Shown piece after piece: positions 34,464 to 43,889 of a DNA stretch of 64,000 bases. The stretch is from CAWKDG01 sp963848355 (GTDB taxonomy: Bacteria; Actinomycetota; Acidimicrobiia; Acidimicrobiales; UBA8190): the NCBI GenBank assembly GCA_963848355.1, contig CAWKDG010000012.1:124001-188000 (forward strand). Direction: 5' to 3'. Numbering within the stretch: position 1 is the stretch's first letter; every line of letters starts with the position of its first letter. The notes under the pieces were generated by a model. It saw only the letters and a list, made by a program, of their open reading frames with translations. It was not told the DNA's origin and searched no databases. Both the position numbers and the translations under genes were made by a program.

Positions 34464-35078
34464 ATGGTGTTCGAAGTGCGCATCCACGGACGTGGTGGCC
34501 AGGGAGTCGTCACCGCCGCCGAACTCCTGGCCGTCGCCGCTTTCGAGGAGGACCGCTTCGCCCAGGCCTTCCCGAGTTTCGGCTCCGAACGCACAGGGGC
34601 ACCGGTGGTCTCCTACTGCCGTCTCGACGAGCGTGAGATCCGCACCCGGGAGCCGGTAGTGGCCCCTGACGCCTTGATCGTCCTCGATCCCACGCTCGTG
34701 CACCAGGTCGACCTGTTCTCAGGATTGTCGCCGGGCGGGTTTGTCCTGGTCAACACCACTCGGAGCTTCGACGAGCTGGGTCTCGGCGTTCTGCTCGAGC
34801 AGTTTCGGCACGACCACCTCCTGACTGTGCCCGCCACCGAGATGGCGCACAGGCATACCGGTCGTCCCGTGCCCAACGCTGTCCTGCTCGGCGGGTTCGC
34901 CGCTTTGACGTCCGAGGTGTCGATCGAGGCCGTGACAAAGGCCATCCGGGACCGGTTCGGCGCCGACCCCTCGGTGGCGGAGCGCAATGTGGCCGCCGCC
35001 GCCGAGGCGTACGCCTACGTCTGCCGGGAGATGACCGACGGTGTGGAAAAGGTGATGCTCAGTGCTCCGGCAGATTGA
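34464..35078 (+). CDS. porG: 2-oxoacid:acceptor oxidoreductase, gamma subunit
   Basis: 204 residues with the gamma-domain signature VRIHGRGGQGVVTAAELLAV, AFPSFGSERTGAPVVSYCRL, LIVLDPTLVHQVDLF, and NAVLLGGFAALT. This subunit completes the pyruvate (or other 2-oxoacid):ferredoxin oxidoreductase, which decarboxylates the acid to acyl-CoA and reduces ferredoxin. It opens a four-gene operon, gamma-alpha-beta-flavoprotein. The stop overlaps the alpha start. The box 30 nt upstream indicates hypoxic control. Confidence 0.88.
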   Translation: MVFEVRIHGRGGQGVVTAAELLAVAAFEEDRFAQAFPSFGSERTGAPVVSYCRLDEREIRTREPVVAPDALIVLDPTLVHQVDLFSGLSPGGFVLVNTTRSFDELGLGVLLEQFRHDHLLTVPATEMAHRHTGRPVPNAVLLGGFAALTSEVSIEAVTKAIRDRFGADPSVAERNVAAAAEAYAYVCREMTDGVEKVMLSAPAD

Positions 35079-36253
35079 GGGCTCACGGGCCGTGGCCCAC
35101 ACGGTGGCGCTGTGCCGTCCCGAGGTGGTCTGCGCCTACCCCATCTCGCCTCAGACACACATCATCGAAGCGCTCGGCGCCCTGGTCAAGACGGGACAAC
35201 TGTCACCGTGCGAGTTCATCAACGTCGAGTCCGAGTTCGCCGCCATGTCGGTGGCCATCGGCGCCTCGGCCGCTGGTGCCCGGGCTTTCACGGCCACCTC
35301 GAGCCAGGGGTTGCTGTTCATGATGGAGGCCGTCTACAACGCCGGTGGTCTCGGGCTCCCGATCGTGATGACACTGGCCAATCGGGCCATCGGGGCACCG
35401 ATCAACATCTGGAACGACCACAGCGATGCCATGGCGGTCCGCGACTCTGGCTGGGTCCAGCTCTTCGCTGAGACCAACCAGGAGGCGGCCGATCTGCACA
35501 TCCTGGCGTTCCGCCTGGCCGAGGAGCTCTCGCTGCCGGTGATGGTCTGCATGGACGGATTCATCCTCACCCATGCGAGCGAACGTGTCGACCTCCCCAC
35601 GCCGGAGCAGGTCGACGCCTACTTGCCGCCCTTCGCACCGCGCCAGCTGCTCGATCCCGACGATCCGGTGTCCATCGGGGCCATGGTCGGACCCGAGGCG
35701 TTCGAGGAGGTGCGGTTCATCGCCCACATGCGGCAACTGCAGGCCCTCGTCCGCATCGAGGAGCTGACCGAAGAATTCGCCGAGACCTTTGGTCGCGACT
35801 CGGGTGGACTGATCCATCGCTACCGCACCGTCGATGCCGACACCGTGGTGGTGGCCCTCGGGTCCGTGCTCGGCACCATCAAGGACGTGGTCGATACCCT
35901 GCGAGAGGAGGGTATGCGCATTGGGGTGCTCGGCATCACGTCGTTCCGCCCCTTCCCGAGGGACGACGTGCGCGCTGCCTTGGAGAACACCCGCCGGGTG
36001 GTCGTGGTCGAGAAGGCGTTCAGTGTCGGTTTCGGCGGCGTGCTCTCGACCGATGTGGCCATGTCTCTCACAGGATCGGCGGTCCCCGTCGCCACCGTGG
36101 TCGCCGGTCTCGGCGGTCGCCCCATCACCAAGGCGTCATTGCAGCACCGTGTTCGAGAGCGCTGACCACGGTGAGCTCGGGCAGCTCACCTTCCTGGACC
36201 TCAACCACGACCTCGTGGCCCGGGAGCTCCAACGGATGGCGCAGTACCACTAA
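35062..36253 (+). pseudogene. porA: 2-oxoacid:acceptor oxidoreductase, alpha subunit, frameshift near the C-terminus
   Basis: The protein reads GSRAVAHTVALCRPEVVCAY, PISPQTHIIEALGALV, INVESEFAAMSVAIGASAAG, TATSSQGLLFMMEAVYNAGG, then domain II (VALGSVLGTIKDVVDTLREE) and VVVEKAFSVGFGG. The open frame stops at 36165. The family's usual tail (here FESADHGELGQLTFLDLNHD, LVARELQRM) continues in another frame to 36253, as if one C were inserted near 36143. The tail caps the fold, so loss might still be tolerated. The GTG at 35062 lies inside the gamma gene. Confidence 0.85.
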
Positions 36254-36316
36254 GTCAGGACCGAGCGCCGAGAACATCTTGAGAGATCTCGGCGCTCCGG
36301 CCGGAATCGGGTAACC

Positions 36317-37324
36317 ATGACCGTCCGCTTCTACCAGGTGGGGAGTTTCGCCGTCGGCAACCGGCTGGTGGACGGCACCGACCGCACTGTGCAGTCGGAC
36401 CCGGGCCGGTCCAACTCGCTCACCTCCGGACATCGGGCCTGCCAGGGCTGCGGCGAGGCACTGGGGGCCCGCTACGCCCTCGATGCCGCCATGCGGGCCA
36501 CCGCCGGTCGGATGGTGGCGGTCAACGCCACGGGCTGCCTGGAGGTGTTCTCCACCCCATATCCCGAGACCTCGTGGCAGATCGCCTGGCTCCATTCGCT
36601 CTTCGGCAACGCTCCGGCGGTGGCCACCGGCGTGGCGGCGGCTCTGCGGGTCAAGGGTCACGGGGACGTCCGGGTGGTCGGTCAGGCGGGCGACGGGGGC
36701 ACCGTGGACATCGGGTTCGGCTGCCTCTCGGGGATGTTCGAGCGCAACGACGACGTCCTGTTCGTCTGCTACGACAACCAGGCCTATATGAACACCGGTG
36801 TCCAACGTTCGGGGGCGACCCCGCCGGCGGCGCGCACCGCCACCACCGAGGCGGTGGGGCCCGAGCCCGGGAACCCGTTCGGCCAGGGCAAGAACATGCC
36901 GGCCCTGGCTATGGCCCACGAGATCCCCTACGTGGCCACCGCCACCGTGGCCGATCTCCACGACCTGGAAGCCAAGGTCGAGCGGGCCATGACCTTCCAC
37001 GGGGCCCGGTACCTCCACATCCTCGTGCCCTGCCCCCTCGGGTGGGGAGCCGCCGCCTGCGACACCGTGCGGATCGCCCGCCTCGCCACCCAGACGGGTC
37101 TGTTCCCGGTGTTCGAGGCGGAGCACGGCGAGGTGGTCGCGGTGACGAAGATCCGTCGCCCGGCCCCGGTCACGGAGTACCTCCGGCTTCAGGGACGGTT
37201 CGCCCACTTGTTCGACGGGAACGGCCAACCCGTCCGTCCCGACATCGTGGCCGCCCTCCAAGACCTGGCCGACCGGACGATCCGCCGCTACGGCCTGATC
37301 GACGACGCCGAGGGAGGCTCCTGA
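36317..37324 (+). CDS. porB: 2-oxoacid:acceptor oxidoreductase, beta subunit (thiamine diphosphate)
   Basis: 335 residues: HRACQGCGEALGARYALDAA (cluster-side cysteines), NATGCLEVFSTPYPETSW, and the thiamine diphosphate motif GDGGTVDIGFGCLSGMFERN ending in YDNQAYMNTGVQRSG. The pyruvate enzyme class is favoured by CLEV-STPYP and YMNTG, but other 2-oxoacids are possible. Together with porG and porA it forms the oxygen-sensitive Fe-S enzyme. Its stop overlaps the next start (TGATG). Confidence 0.9.
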   Translation: MTVRFYQVGSFAVGNRLVDGTDRTVQSDPGRSNSLTSGHRACQGCGEALGARYALDAAMRATAGRMVAVNATGCLEVFSTPYPETSWQIAWLHSLFGNAPAVATGVAAALRVKGHGDVRVVGQAGDGGTVDIGFGCLSGMFERNDDVLFVCYDNQAYMNTGVQRSGATPPAARTATTEAVGPEPGNPFGQGKNMPALAMAHEIPYVATATVADLHDLEAKVERAMTFHGARYLHILVPCPLGWGAAACDTVRIARLATQTGLFPVFEAEHGEVVAVTKIRRPAPVTEYLRLQGRFAHLFDGNGQPVRPDIVAALQDLADRTIRRYGLIDDAEGGS

Positions 37325-38953
37325 TGGACAAGCCCTTCGCCATCACGCTCGACGTCGGCTCGAGCCTGGCCAACAAGACGGGATCATGGCGGGTGGAGCG
37401 TCCCGTCTACGTGGACCGCCTTCCCCCCTGCAGCGACGCCTGCCCGGCCGGGGAGAACATCCAGCAGTGGCTCTACCACACCGAGGACGGCTCCTACGAG
37501 GCGGCCTGGCGCCAGATCATGCTCGACAACCCCTTTCCGGCGGTCATGGGACGCGCCTGCTTCCACCCCTGCCAGACGGCATGCAACCGGGCCACCGTGG
37601 ACGAGACGGTCGGGATCAACTCGGTTGAGCGCTTCCTCGGTGACCGGGCGCTGAGCGAAGGATGGCGTCCGGATCCACCGGGGCCATCCACCGGGCGTCG
37701 GGTCCTCGTCGTCGGGTCCGGACCCGGTGGCCTCGCCGCCGCCTACCACCTGCGCCGACTCGGACACGACGTGGTCCTCTACGAGGCGGCACCACTCCCG
37801 GGCGGCATGATGCGCTACGGGATCCCCGCCTACCGGCTCCCGCGCGACGTCGTCCAGGCGGAGATCGACCGCATCCTCGACATGGGCGTCGAGATCCAGT
37901 GCGGTCGCCGCGTCGACGATCTTCACGCCACCATGGACGCCGAGGGATTCGACGCCGCCTTTCTGGCCGTGGGCGCCCAGATGGCCCATAACGCCGGCAT
38001 CCCGGCGGGAGACACGACCCACGTCCTCGACGCCGTCTCGCTGCTGCGGGGCGTGGAGGACCACGGTGCTCCGTCCCTCGGGCGGCGGGTGGCCGTCTAC
38101 GGAGGCGGCGACACCGCCATGGACGTGGCCCGGACGGCCAAGCGCCTCGGTGCCGAGGACACCGTCGTCGTCTACCGCCGCACCCGGGACCGCATGCCGG
38201 CCCACGACGAGGAGGTGGAGGACGCCGTCGGCGAGGGGGTGCGCATCCAGTGGCTCTCCACCGTGAAGGCCGCCACGGGGACGTCCTTCGTGATCGAGAA
38301 GATGGTTCTCGACGAATCAGGGTTCCCCCGCCCCACCGGGGAAGTGGAAGAGCTCCAGGCCGACTCCCTGGTGCTGGCCCTCGGCCAGGAGGCGGATCTG
38401 TCCCTGCTGCGGACGCCTGCCGGCGGTGGCCATCGCCGACGGCGTCGTCCAGGTGGGTCCGGACATGGGGACCGGACACCCGGGCGTCTTCGCCGGGGGC
38501 GACATGGTGAGCGGCCCGCGCACCCTCACCGATGCCGTCGGACAGGCCAAGCACGCGGCGCGCGCCATCGACGCCTATCTCGAGCGGTGTCGATACCCGA
38601 CCGGCCGCCCCGCCATCCGTTGGCCACGGCCGATCGCCTCAACACCTGGTACTACGCCGACGCGCCGAAGACCGTCCGCCCCCGCCTCGAGGCGCGCCCG
38701 GCGGGCCTCGACCTTCGACGAGGTCGTGGGTGGGCTCGACGAGACGACCGCCCTGTTCGAAGCGCGCCGCTGCCTCTCGTGCGGCAACTGTTTCGGATGC
38801 GACAATTGCTTCGGCGTCTGCCCGGACAACGCCGTCCTGAAGGTGGCGGAAGGCCACGGCTACCGCTTCGACTACGACTACTGCAAGGGCTGTGGGCTGT
38901 GCGTCGAGGAATGCCCGTGCGGGGCGATCGACATGGTCCCGGAGGAGATCTGA
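37324..38953 (+). pseudogene. GltD-like NAD(P)H flavoprotein fused to a 2[4Fe-4S] ferredoxin, frameshifted
   Basis: The N-terminal Fe-S helical domain (CSDACPAGENIQQWLYHTED, GRACFHPCQTACNRATVDET) is followed by the FAD site VLVVGSGPGGLAAAYHLRRL and the NAD(P) site AVYGGGDTAMDVARTAKRLG. FAGGDMVSGPRTLTDAVGQA and the ferredoxin tail CGNCFGCDNCFGVCPDNAV and CKGCGLCVEECPCGAID complete it. Frames change near 38420, 38605 and 38700. It most likely passes electrons between the oxidoreductase's ferredoxin and NAD(P), and its tail can act as the delta subunit. Being last in the operon, it makes the complex NAD(P)-linked. Confidence 0.82.
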
Positions 38954-39058
38954 CACCCTTCTGAGGCCTGGGACCGTCCCTGACGACCTGGGACCGATGG
39001 ACCCTTCGGATCAGCGGCATCTTCCCCGGTGATGTGTGGATCGAACGCGGCGCCAACC

Positions 39059-41339
39059 CTACGTCCGCCTCCTTGCGGCCCGGGACCGTCGCTTCGAGAA
39101 GCAAACGCCATTCGGCATCGGCCACAGACTTCCGGACGGCGTCCACGGCGTCGGGGTTCACCGACACCGAGGTGATCCCGAGGCGCACGAGATGTTCGGC
39201 GAACTCCGGTCGGTTCGACGGGGCCTGGCCGCACAGCGACGAAGTCATCCCCGACGACTTGCACCCCTCGACGATCCTCCCGATGGCATCGAGGACGGCG
39301 GGGTCGGACTCGTCAAAGAGCTCGGAGCAGATCTCCGAATCACGGTCGACACCGAGCATGAGCTGGGTGAGGTCGTTGCTCCCGATCGAGACGCCGGCAA
39401 TACCCATGTTGGCGTACTCGGGGATCCAGTAGGCGACGGAGGGGACCTCGGCCATCACCCACACCGGCACCCCCGCGTCGGCCACCGGGCTCGAGTCGAT
39501 CACCTGCAGACACGCTTCGAGCTCCCAGGCCGTTCGCACGAAGGGGATCATGAGGGCGAGGTTCGACGACTCTTCCCTCACCCTCGCCAGCATGGCCAGC
39601 TCCAGGCGGAACAGGTCCGGTTCGCGTACGTACCGGTAGCAGCCCCGGTAGCCGATCATCGGATTCTCCTCCGGAGGTTCGTACCGGTCGCCCACCTTCA
39701 AGGTTGCGGAACTCGTTGGTCCGGAAGTCGATGCTGCGGTAGACGACGGGGCGGGGCGCGAACGCCTTTGTGATCCGCTAGTAGCGAGGCCGCCATGTTC
39801 TCGACGAACGTCTTCTCCTCTCCCCGCTCGAGCAACAGTCGAGGATGCACGCCACCGAGGGCATCGGTCACCATGAATTCGGCCCGGAGAAGCCCGACGC
39901 CGTCGACGGGCAGCGCCGCCACCTCGTTGGCGTGCTCGGCGAAGGCCAGGTTGACGTAGATCTTGGTGGCCATGGCCGGCCGAACAGGCGGGGCCAACGG
40001 CACCGTGACGCCCACCGGGGCCACCACCTCGGGAGCCCGTGCCGCACCCTCGACGACCGTGCCGGCGGCACCGTCGACGGTGACGATCTCACCGTCGCGC
40101 AGCACGCTCGTGGCGTTGCGGGCTCCCACGACACAAGGGACACCGAGCTCGCGGGCCACGATGGCGGCGTGACAGGTCATCCCCCCACCGTCGGTGACGA
40201 GAGCGGCCGCCCGCCGGATGGTGGGCACCCAGTCAGGACTGGTCATGGGAGCCACCAGGATCTCGCCCGCCACCAGGCGTTCGCCCTCCTCGGGCGAGAC
40301 GAGGACGCGCACCGCTCCCGAGGCACGGCCCGCCGAGGCCGCCAACCCCTGAACCAGAACCTGGCCCGTGCCGGCACCCGACTCCTGGCCGCCGCTACCC
40401 ACGGCGGTGATGGGTCGCGACTGGACGAGCACCGTACGGTCTCCGGCCATGGCCCACTCGGTGTCCTGAGGAGCGCCATAGTGGTCCTCGACGGCCTGTC
40501 CCATCCGCGCCAGGGCCAGGATCTCGTCGTCGGTCAGAACCCGGCGGCTGCCCTCCCCGGGATCGAACTCGATACGCTCATCGGCGCCGTCGGGCCCACG
40601 CACGATCTCGAAGGCCTGAGAACCGACACGGACCTCCAACACCCGCGGCCCCTGCTTGTCGACGACATAAGTGTCGGGTTCGACCTGGCCGCTCACCACC
40701 ACCTCTCCCTGCCCGAAAGCGGCTTCGATGACGATGTGTCCGGTGTCCCCGGTGGAGGGATCGACGGTGAACATCACACCCGACCGCTCCGAAGGGATCA
40801 TCTCCTGCACAACGACAGCGATGGCCGGCTCGTCGACGAGGTTCTTGCTGGAGCGGTACGAGATCGAACGCGCACCGTAGAGTGAAGCCCAGCAGTCCAC
40901 GATGCGCCCCAGGAGCTCGTCGTCACCGGCGACGTTGGTGAAGGTGGCGTTCATCCCGGCGAACGAGGTGCCCTCGGCATCCTCGCCGATCCCCGAGGAG
41001 CGCACCGCCACCCGTCCCTGACCCAGGCGGTGGTAGGCGTCGAGCACGGCGGCGGCCAGATCGTCGGGCACCGCGGATACCCCGCACCAGCTCTTGGGCC
41101 TCGTCCGCCAAGCGCCCGAGGTCGGCCGGGCCGGCTTGCCGTGCATCGGTCAGGATCTCGGCCAGGCGATCCCGCACCCCGGCCCGACTGAGGGCGTCGA
41201 GATAGGCCTGGCCGGTCACGACGAAACCGGGCGGAACAGGCAGCCCCCCAGAGGTCAACTCTCCCAGGTTCGCACCTTTGCCGCCCACCGAACCGGCGTC
41301 ACCAAGCCTGACGTCCTCAAACCACCGAATGGGTTCCAC
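39059..41339 (-). pseudogene. ppsA: Phosphoenolpyruvate synthase, frameshifted
   Basis: Domain order is intact. The ATP-binding part reads GSVGGKGANLGELTSGGLPV, VAVRSSGIGEDAEGTSFAGM and VMFTVDPSTGDTGHIVIEAA. The phosphohistidine swivel is GGGMTCHAAIVARELGVPCV. The PEP/pyruvate barrel includes YRGCYRY, VSIGSNDLTQLMLGVDRDSE and the cysteine of SLCGQAPSN. Frame breaks fall near 41081 (extra G), 39768 and 39703. The GTG at 41339 has GAGGGG 7 nt upstream. The final stop is uncertain: the last frame runs on to 38652, across the convergent gene. The enzyme makes PEP from pyruvate and ATP, linking the oxidoreductase to gluconeogenesis. Confidence 0.8.
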
Positions 41340-41408
41340 GGCCAGCCCCTCTCTGCGGACGCTGACGCGCCGCCTCGTCGATCGTCGCCGACAGTCGCCC
41401 TCGGCGGT

Positions 41409-41424
41409 AGGGTCCAAGGTCACC
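41409..41424 (-). promoter_or_regulatory. DosR-like box ahead of ppsA
   Basis: GTGACCTTGGACCCTA on the minus strand, 69 nt before the GTG at 41339. It is back to back with the box at 41451. Confidence 0.75.
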
Positions 41425-41450
41425 CGGTGGGCTCCAGATCTCATGATGTC

Positions 41451-41466
41451 GGGACCTTTGGCACTA
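41451..41466 (+). promoter_or_regulatory. DosR-like box ahead of universal stress gene
   Basis: GGGACCTTTGGCACTA, the same 16-mer as at 5558, 60 nt before the ATG at 41527. Confidence 0.75.
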
Positions 41467-41526
41467 ACCGAGTACGCCCAATTCGAAGGATGATGCTGGG
41501 AGAGCAGAACTTTGGAAGGGGTCACG

Positions 41527-41943
41527 ATGTTCGAGAGCATCCTGATAGCGGTAGACGGGTCCGAACATGACAGGAATGCACTGGAGGCGGCGAAGGAGCT
41601 GGCCAAGCTGGCCGAATCGACCGTCCGCGTCGTCCATGTACGTGAGGGCGACTTCATCGGACGGGCGGGATTCGTCGCCCGTGAGGAGCAGGACGAGGCA
41701 TCGAAGCTCGTCGATGCGGCCGTCGCCGAGCTTGTCGCAGGCGGCGTCAAGGCGACGGGGACGCTTCGATCCTCTCTTCCGAATCTCGTCGCCCTCGAGA
41801 TCCTGGAAGAGGCCGAAGAGGCTGGTGCCTCTCTGATCGTCATGGGAACCCGAGGCGTGAGCGACCTCAAGGGACTCTTGGTCGGCAGCACCACCCACAA
41901 GGTCCTCCACCTGGGCAAACTGCCGGTGCTGGCCATCCGATAA
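41527..41943 (+). CDS. Universal stress protein
   Basis: 138 residues: FESILIAVDGSEHDRNALEA, a central RSSLPNLVALEILEEAEEAG and the nucleotide loop GTRGVSDLKGLLVGSTTHKV before LPVLAIR. It is the closest paralogue of the protein at 5635 and shares its box and spacing, so a segmental duplication including the promoter is likely. The ATG at 41527 is preceded by GGAAGGGG. It is divergent from ppsA. Confidence 0.88.
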   Translation: MFESILIAVDGSEHDRNALEAAKELAKLAESTVRVVHVREGDFIGRAGFVAREEQDEASKLVDAAVAELVAGGVKATGTLRSSLPNLVALEILEEAEEAGASLIVMGTRGVSDLKGLLVGSTTHKVLHLGKLPVLAIR

Positions 41944-42026
41944 GACGGCGGCAGACCACCACGTCCATCGCACCCAGGACATCGCCCGTGTCGGACTGCC
42001 GGGCTCCCGGGGCAATGCGGTGGGCG

Positions 42027-42295
42027 TCAGTCCCTCAATCCGAATAGAAGCGCATTTGCTCCTTCGACCTCGATGAGACGATTGTCCTTTGCTACCCGCT
42101 CGCCACGGGCGGGGCACCGTTCTTGAGCTGCCCTTAGCCTGACCCGACCGCCAGGTCGGCGATGAACGTGTCCTCGGTCTCGCCTGAACGGTGCGACACC
42201 ATCTGATTCCACCCGGCGTCCCGGCAGACGGTCATCGCCGCAAGCGTCTCTGTCACGGTGCCGATCTGGTTGGCTGAGACGTCACCGGCCAGATC
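42027..42295 (-). pseudogene. eno: Enolase C-terminal remnant
   Basis: After the pgk stop the minus strand reads SANQIGTVTETLAAMTVCRD, AGWNQMVSHRSGETEDTFIA and DLAVGSG, then an in-frame TAA. In shifted frames it continues GQLKNGAPARGERVAKDNRL and IEVEGANALLFGLRD. These are the last 80 or so residues of enolase, including the substrate-binding SHRSGETED and the GAP-RGER loop. The first 300 or more codons are missing, so it cannot be active. It shows that a gap-pgk-eno type set was once here. Confidence 0.75.
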
Positions 42296-43511
42296 CCCGA
42301 TGACCCGTGGCCGAACCCTGGAGTGCATCACGACTCGTTCGGAGGGCGGCGAGACCGGGAAGATCTCCCTTCTCGAGCAACTCAAGGGTGGCGCCGCCGC
42401 CGCTCGAGATGTGATCGATGCGGTCCTCGAGCCCGAATTGATGCACGGCAGCGGCCGTCTCTCCCCCGCCGACAACGCTGAATCCGGGGCAGGAAGCGAC
42501 CGCCCCGGCGATGGCCCGGGTGCCTTCGGCGAAGCGTGGATCCTCGAATATGCCCATCGGCCCGTTCCACAAGACGGTGCCCGCCTGGGCAATGGCCTCG
42601 GCGAAGCTCGCCCGGGTGGCCGGTCCGATGTCGACCCCCTGCCAGCCGTCAGGTATGTCGGTGCCGAATTCACGCATCTCCCCGGTCCCTCGTTCGCCGA
42701 TACCAATCCGACCGTCCGGAGCCAGAGCCATGAGGTCGCGTGGCATCTCAATACCAGAGTGGTGACCGACGAGGTCTTTGGCGTCGCCGATCAGCTCAGG
42801 CTCGACGTGCGACGCACCGACGGGGTGTGCGAGGGCGTGCAGAAATGTGAAGCACATAGCGCCGCCAAGTAGGAGTCTGTCGGTTCGATCGGCGAGAGCC
42901 TTCAAAACCCCGAGCTTGTCGGCAACCTTCGCACCTCCGACGACGGCTACGAACGGTCGATCAGGGTCGACAAGGACCCGGGTCAGCGCTTCCACCTCTC
43001 CAATGAGAAGCCGACCGGCAGCACTGGGCAAGATGGCCGGCGGTCCGACGATCGACGCGTGGCTGCGATGGCACGAGCCGAATGCGTCGTTCACGTAGAA
43101 GTCGAACCCGTCGACCAGACGGCGGACGAATGCCGGATCGTTCGCTTCCTCACCGGGATCGAATCGCAGATTCTCCAACACTGAGACACCGGGTGCGATC
43201 ACAGCCATCGCCTCACGGACCGGAGCCATCGCATAGCGAGGGTCGATCTTTCCCTTGGGGCGGCCTAAATGGCTGCAGACCGTCACCTCGGCCCCACGTG
43301 TCAGCAACCATTCGAGGGTCGGGAGTGACGCCCGCAGGCGGAAATCGTCAGCCACCTCGAAACGACCGTTCCCGGTCGGCTGGAGCGGGACGTTGAGGTC
43401 GGCGCGGACGAGGACGCGACGACCGGTGACCATTGGGAGGTCTTCGAGGACCGGGAGCCCGGCAGCGCCGGCGTGACCCCCGTCCGGATCTGAGGCGGCC
43501 GAAGCGCTCAC
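42282..43511 (-). CDS. pgk: Phosphoglycerate kinase
   Basis: About 409 residues: VTGRRVLVRADLNVPL (substrate loop), TVCSHLGRPKGK, FYVNDAFGSCHRSHASIVG, VAVVGGAKVADKLGVLKALA, WNGPMGIFEDPRFAEGT, and the ATP-site VVGGGETAAA with SSGGGATLELLEKGDLPGL. It converts 1,3-bisphosphoglycerate and ADP to 3-phosphoglycerate and ATP. The GTG at 43511 was chosen because it overlaps, as GTGA, the stop of a 21-codon frame that has a strong ribosome-binding site. This leaves an N-terminal extension of about 25 residues before the usual family start. Confidence 0.88.
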   Translation of the reverse strand: MSASAASDPDGGHAGAAGLPVLEDLPMVTGRRVLVRADLNVPLQPTGNGRFEVADDFRLRASLPTLEWLLTRGAEVTVCSHLGRPKGKIDPRYAMAPVREAMAVIAPGVSVLENLRFDPGEEANDPAFVRRLVDGFDFYVNDAFGSCHRSHASIVGPPAILPSAAGRLLIGEVEALTRVLVDPDRPFVAVVGGAKVADKLGVLKALADRTDRLLLGGAMCFTFLHALAHPVGASHVEPELIGDAKDLVGHHSGIEMPRDLMALAPDGRIGIGERGTGEMREFGTDIPDGWQGVDIGPATRASFAEAIAQAGTVLWNGPMGIFEDPRFAEGTRAIAGAVASCPGFSVVGGGETAAAVHQFGLEDRIDHISSGGGATLELLEKGDLPGLAALRTSRDALQGSATGHRGSGR

Positions 43512-43573
43512 TTCGGGAAGTTCCCGCGAGAGCAGAACGGCCGTCGCCGCCAGGATGCCGGTCCTTCGTTCAT
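43508..43573 (-). CDS. Possible 21-codon leader peptide of pgk
   Basis: The ATG at 43573 has GAGAAGGAG 8 nt upstream, the best ribosome-binding site in the area. The peptide is NEGPASWRRRPFCSRGNFPK and ends with a TGA overlapping the pgk GTG start. It may couple translation into pgk. The alternative is that it is the true pgk N-terminus, joined through a single indel. Confidence 0.4.
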   Translation of the reverse strand: MNEGPASWRRRPFCSRGNFPK

Positions 43574-43711
43574 GACTGATACTCCTTCTCAGTGGCGCCC
43601 GGCATGCCTCGGAGGAACCCCTGTGCGCCTCGCCCACGCGCCAGAGACGCAGTCAGGGGAATTACCTTTGAGGTCCTCGTCCTGAGCTTCTCAGCTTTGA
43701 GCAGCTCCACA

Positions 43712-43727
43712 CAGGGTCAAAGGTCCC
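43712..43727 (-). promoter_or_regulatory. DosR-like box ahead of pgk
   Basis: GGGACCTTTGACCCTG on the minus strand, 138 nt before the leader ATG at 43573. Confidence 0.7.
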
Positions 43728-43778
43728 AATCGCAAGCTCGAACTGGTTGATCGATCGGTCTCGCGAAGGCTCTCTCCC

Positions 43779-43794
43779 AGGACTATCGGCCCTA
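43779..43794 (+). promoter_or_regulatory. DosR-like box ahead of ABC exporter operon
   Basis: AGGACTATCGGCCCTA, 95 nt before the ATG at 43890. Confidence 0.62.
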
Positions 43795-43889
43795 CCGGGT
43801 CGCAGCCCGGTCGATCACACTGGGCCTATGAGACCAGTGGATCGTGAGGCAGCCAGTCACGTGTTCATTGGCGATCTTGTGGGTGACCG

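Larger units (their letters stand above)
43574..43889. other. Divergent intergenic region between pgk and ABC operon
   Basis: About 316 nt without a gene. It carries two DosR-like boxes (43712-43727 minus, 43779-43794 plus), one for each direction. I see nothing else in it. Confidence 0.6.

Noticed and set aside
36574..38964. A 796-codon plus-strand frame across porB and the flavoprotein gene
   Set aside because: Its first part is out of frame with porB and has no domain. Only the middle, which is in frame with the flavoprotein, is real.
38652..39058. Extension of PEP synthase to the stop at 38652
   Set aside because: It would overlap about 300 nt of the convergent ferredoxin tail and the extra residues have no family character. 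A lost stop or further indel is more likely.
39845..40885. A 346-codon plus-strand frame
   Set aside because: Antisense to PEP synthase, whose motifs are unmistakable.
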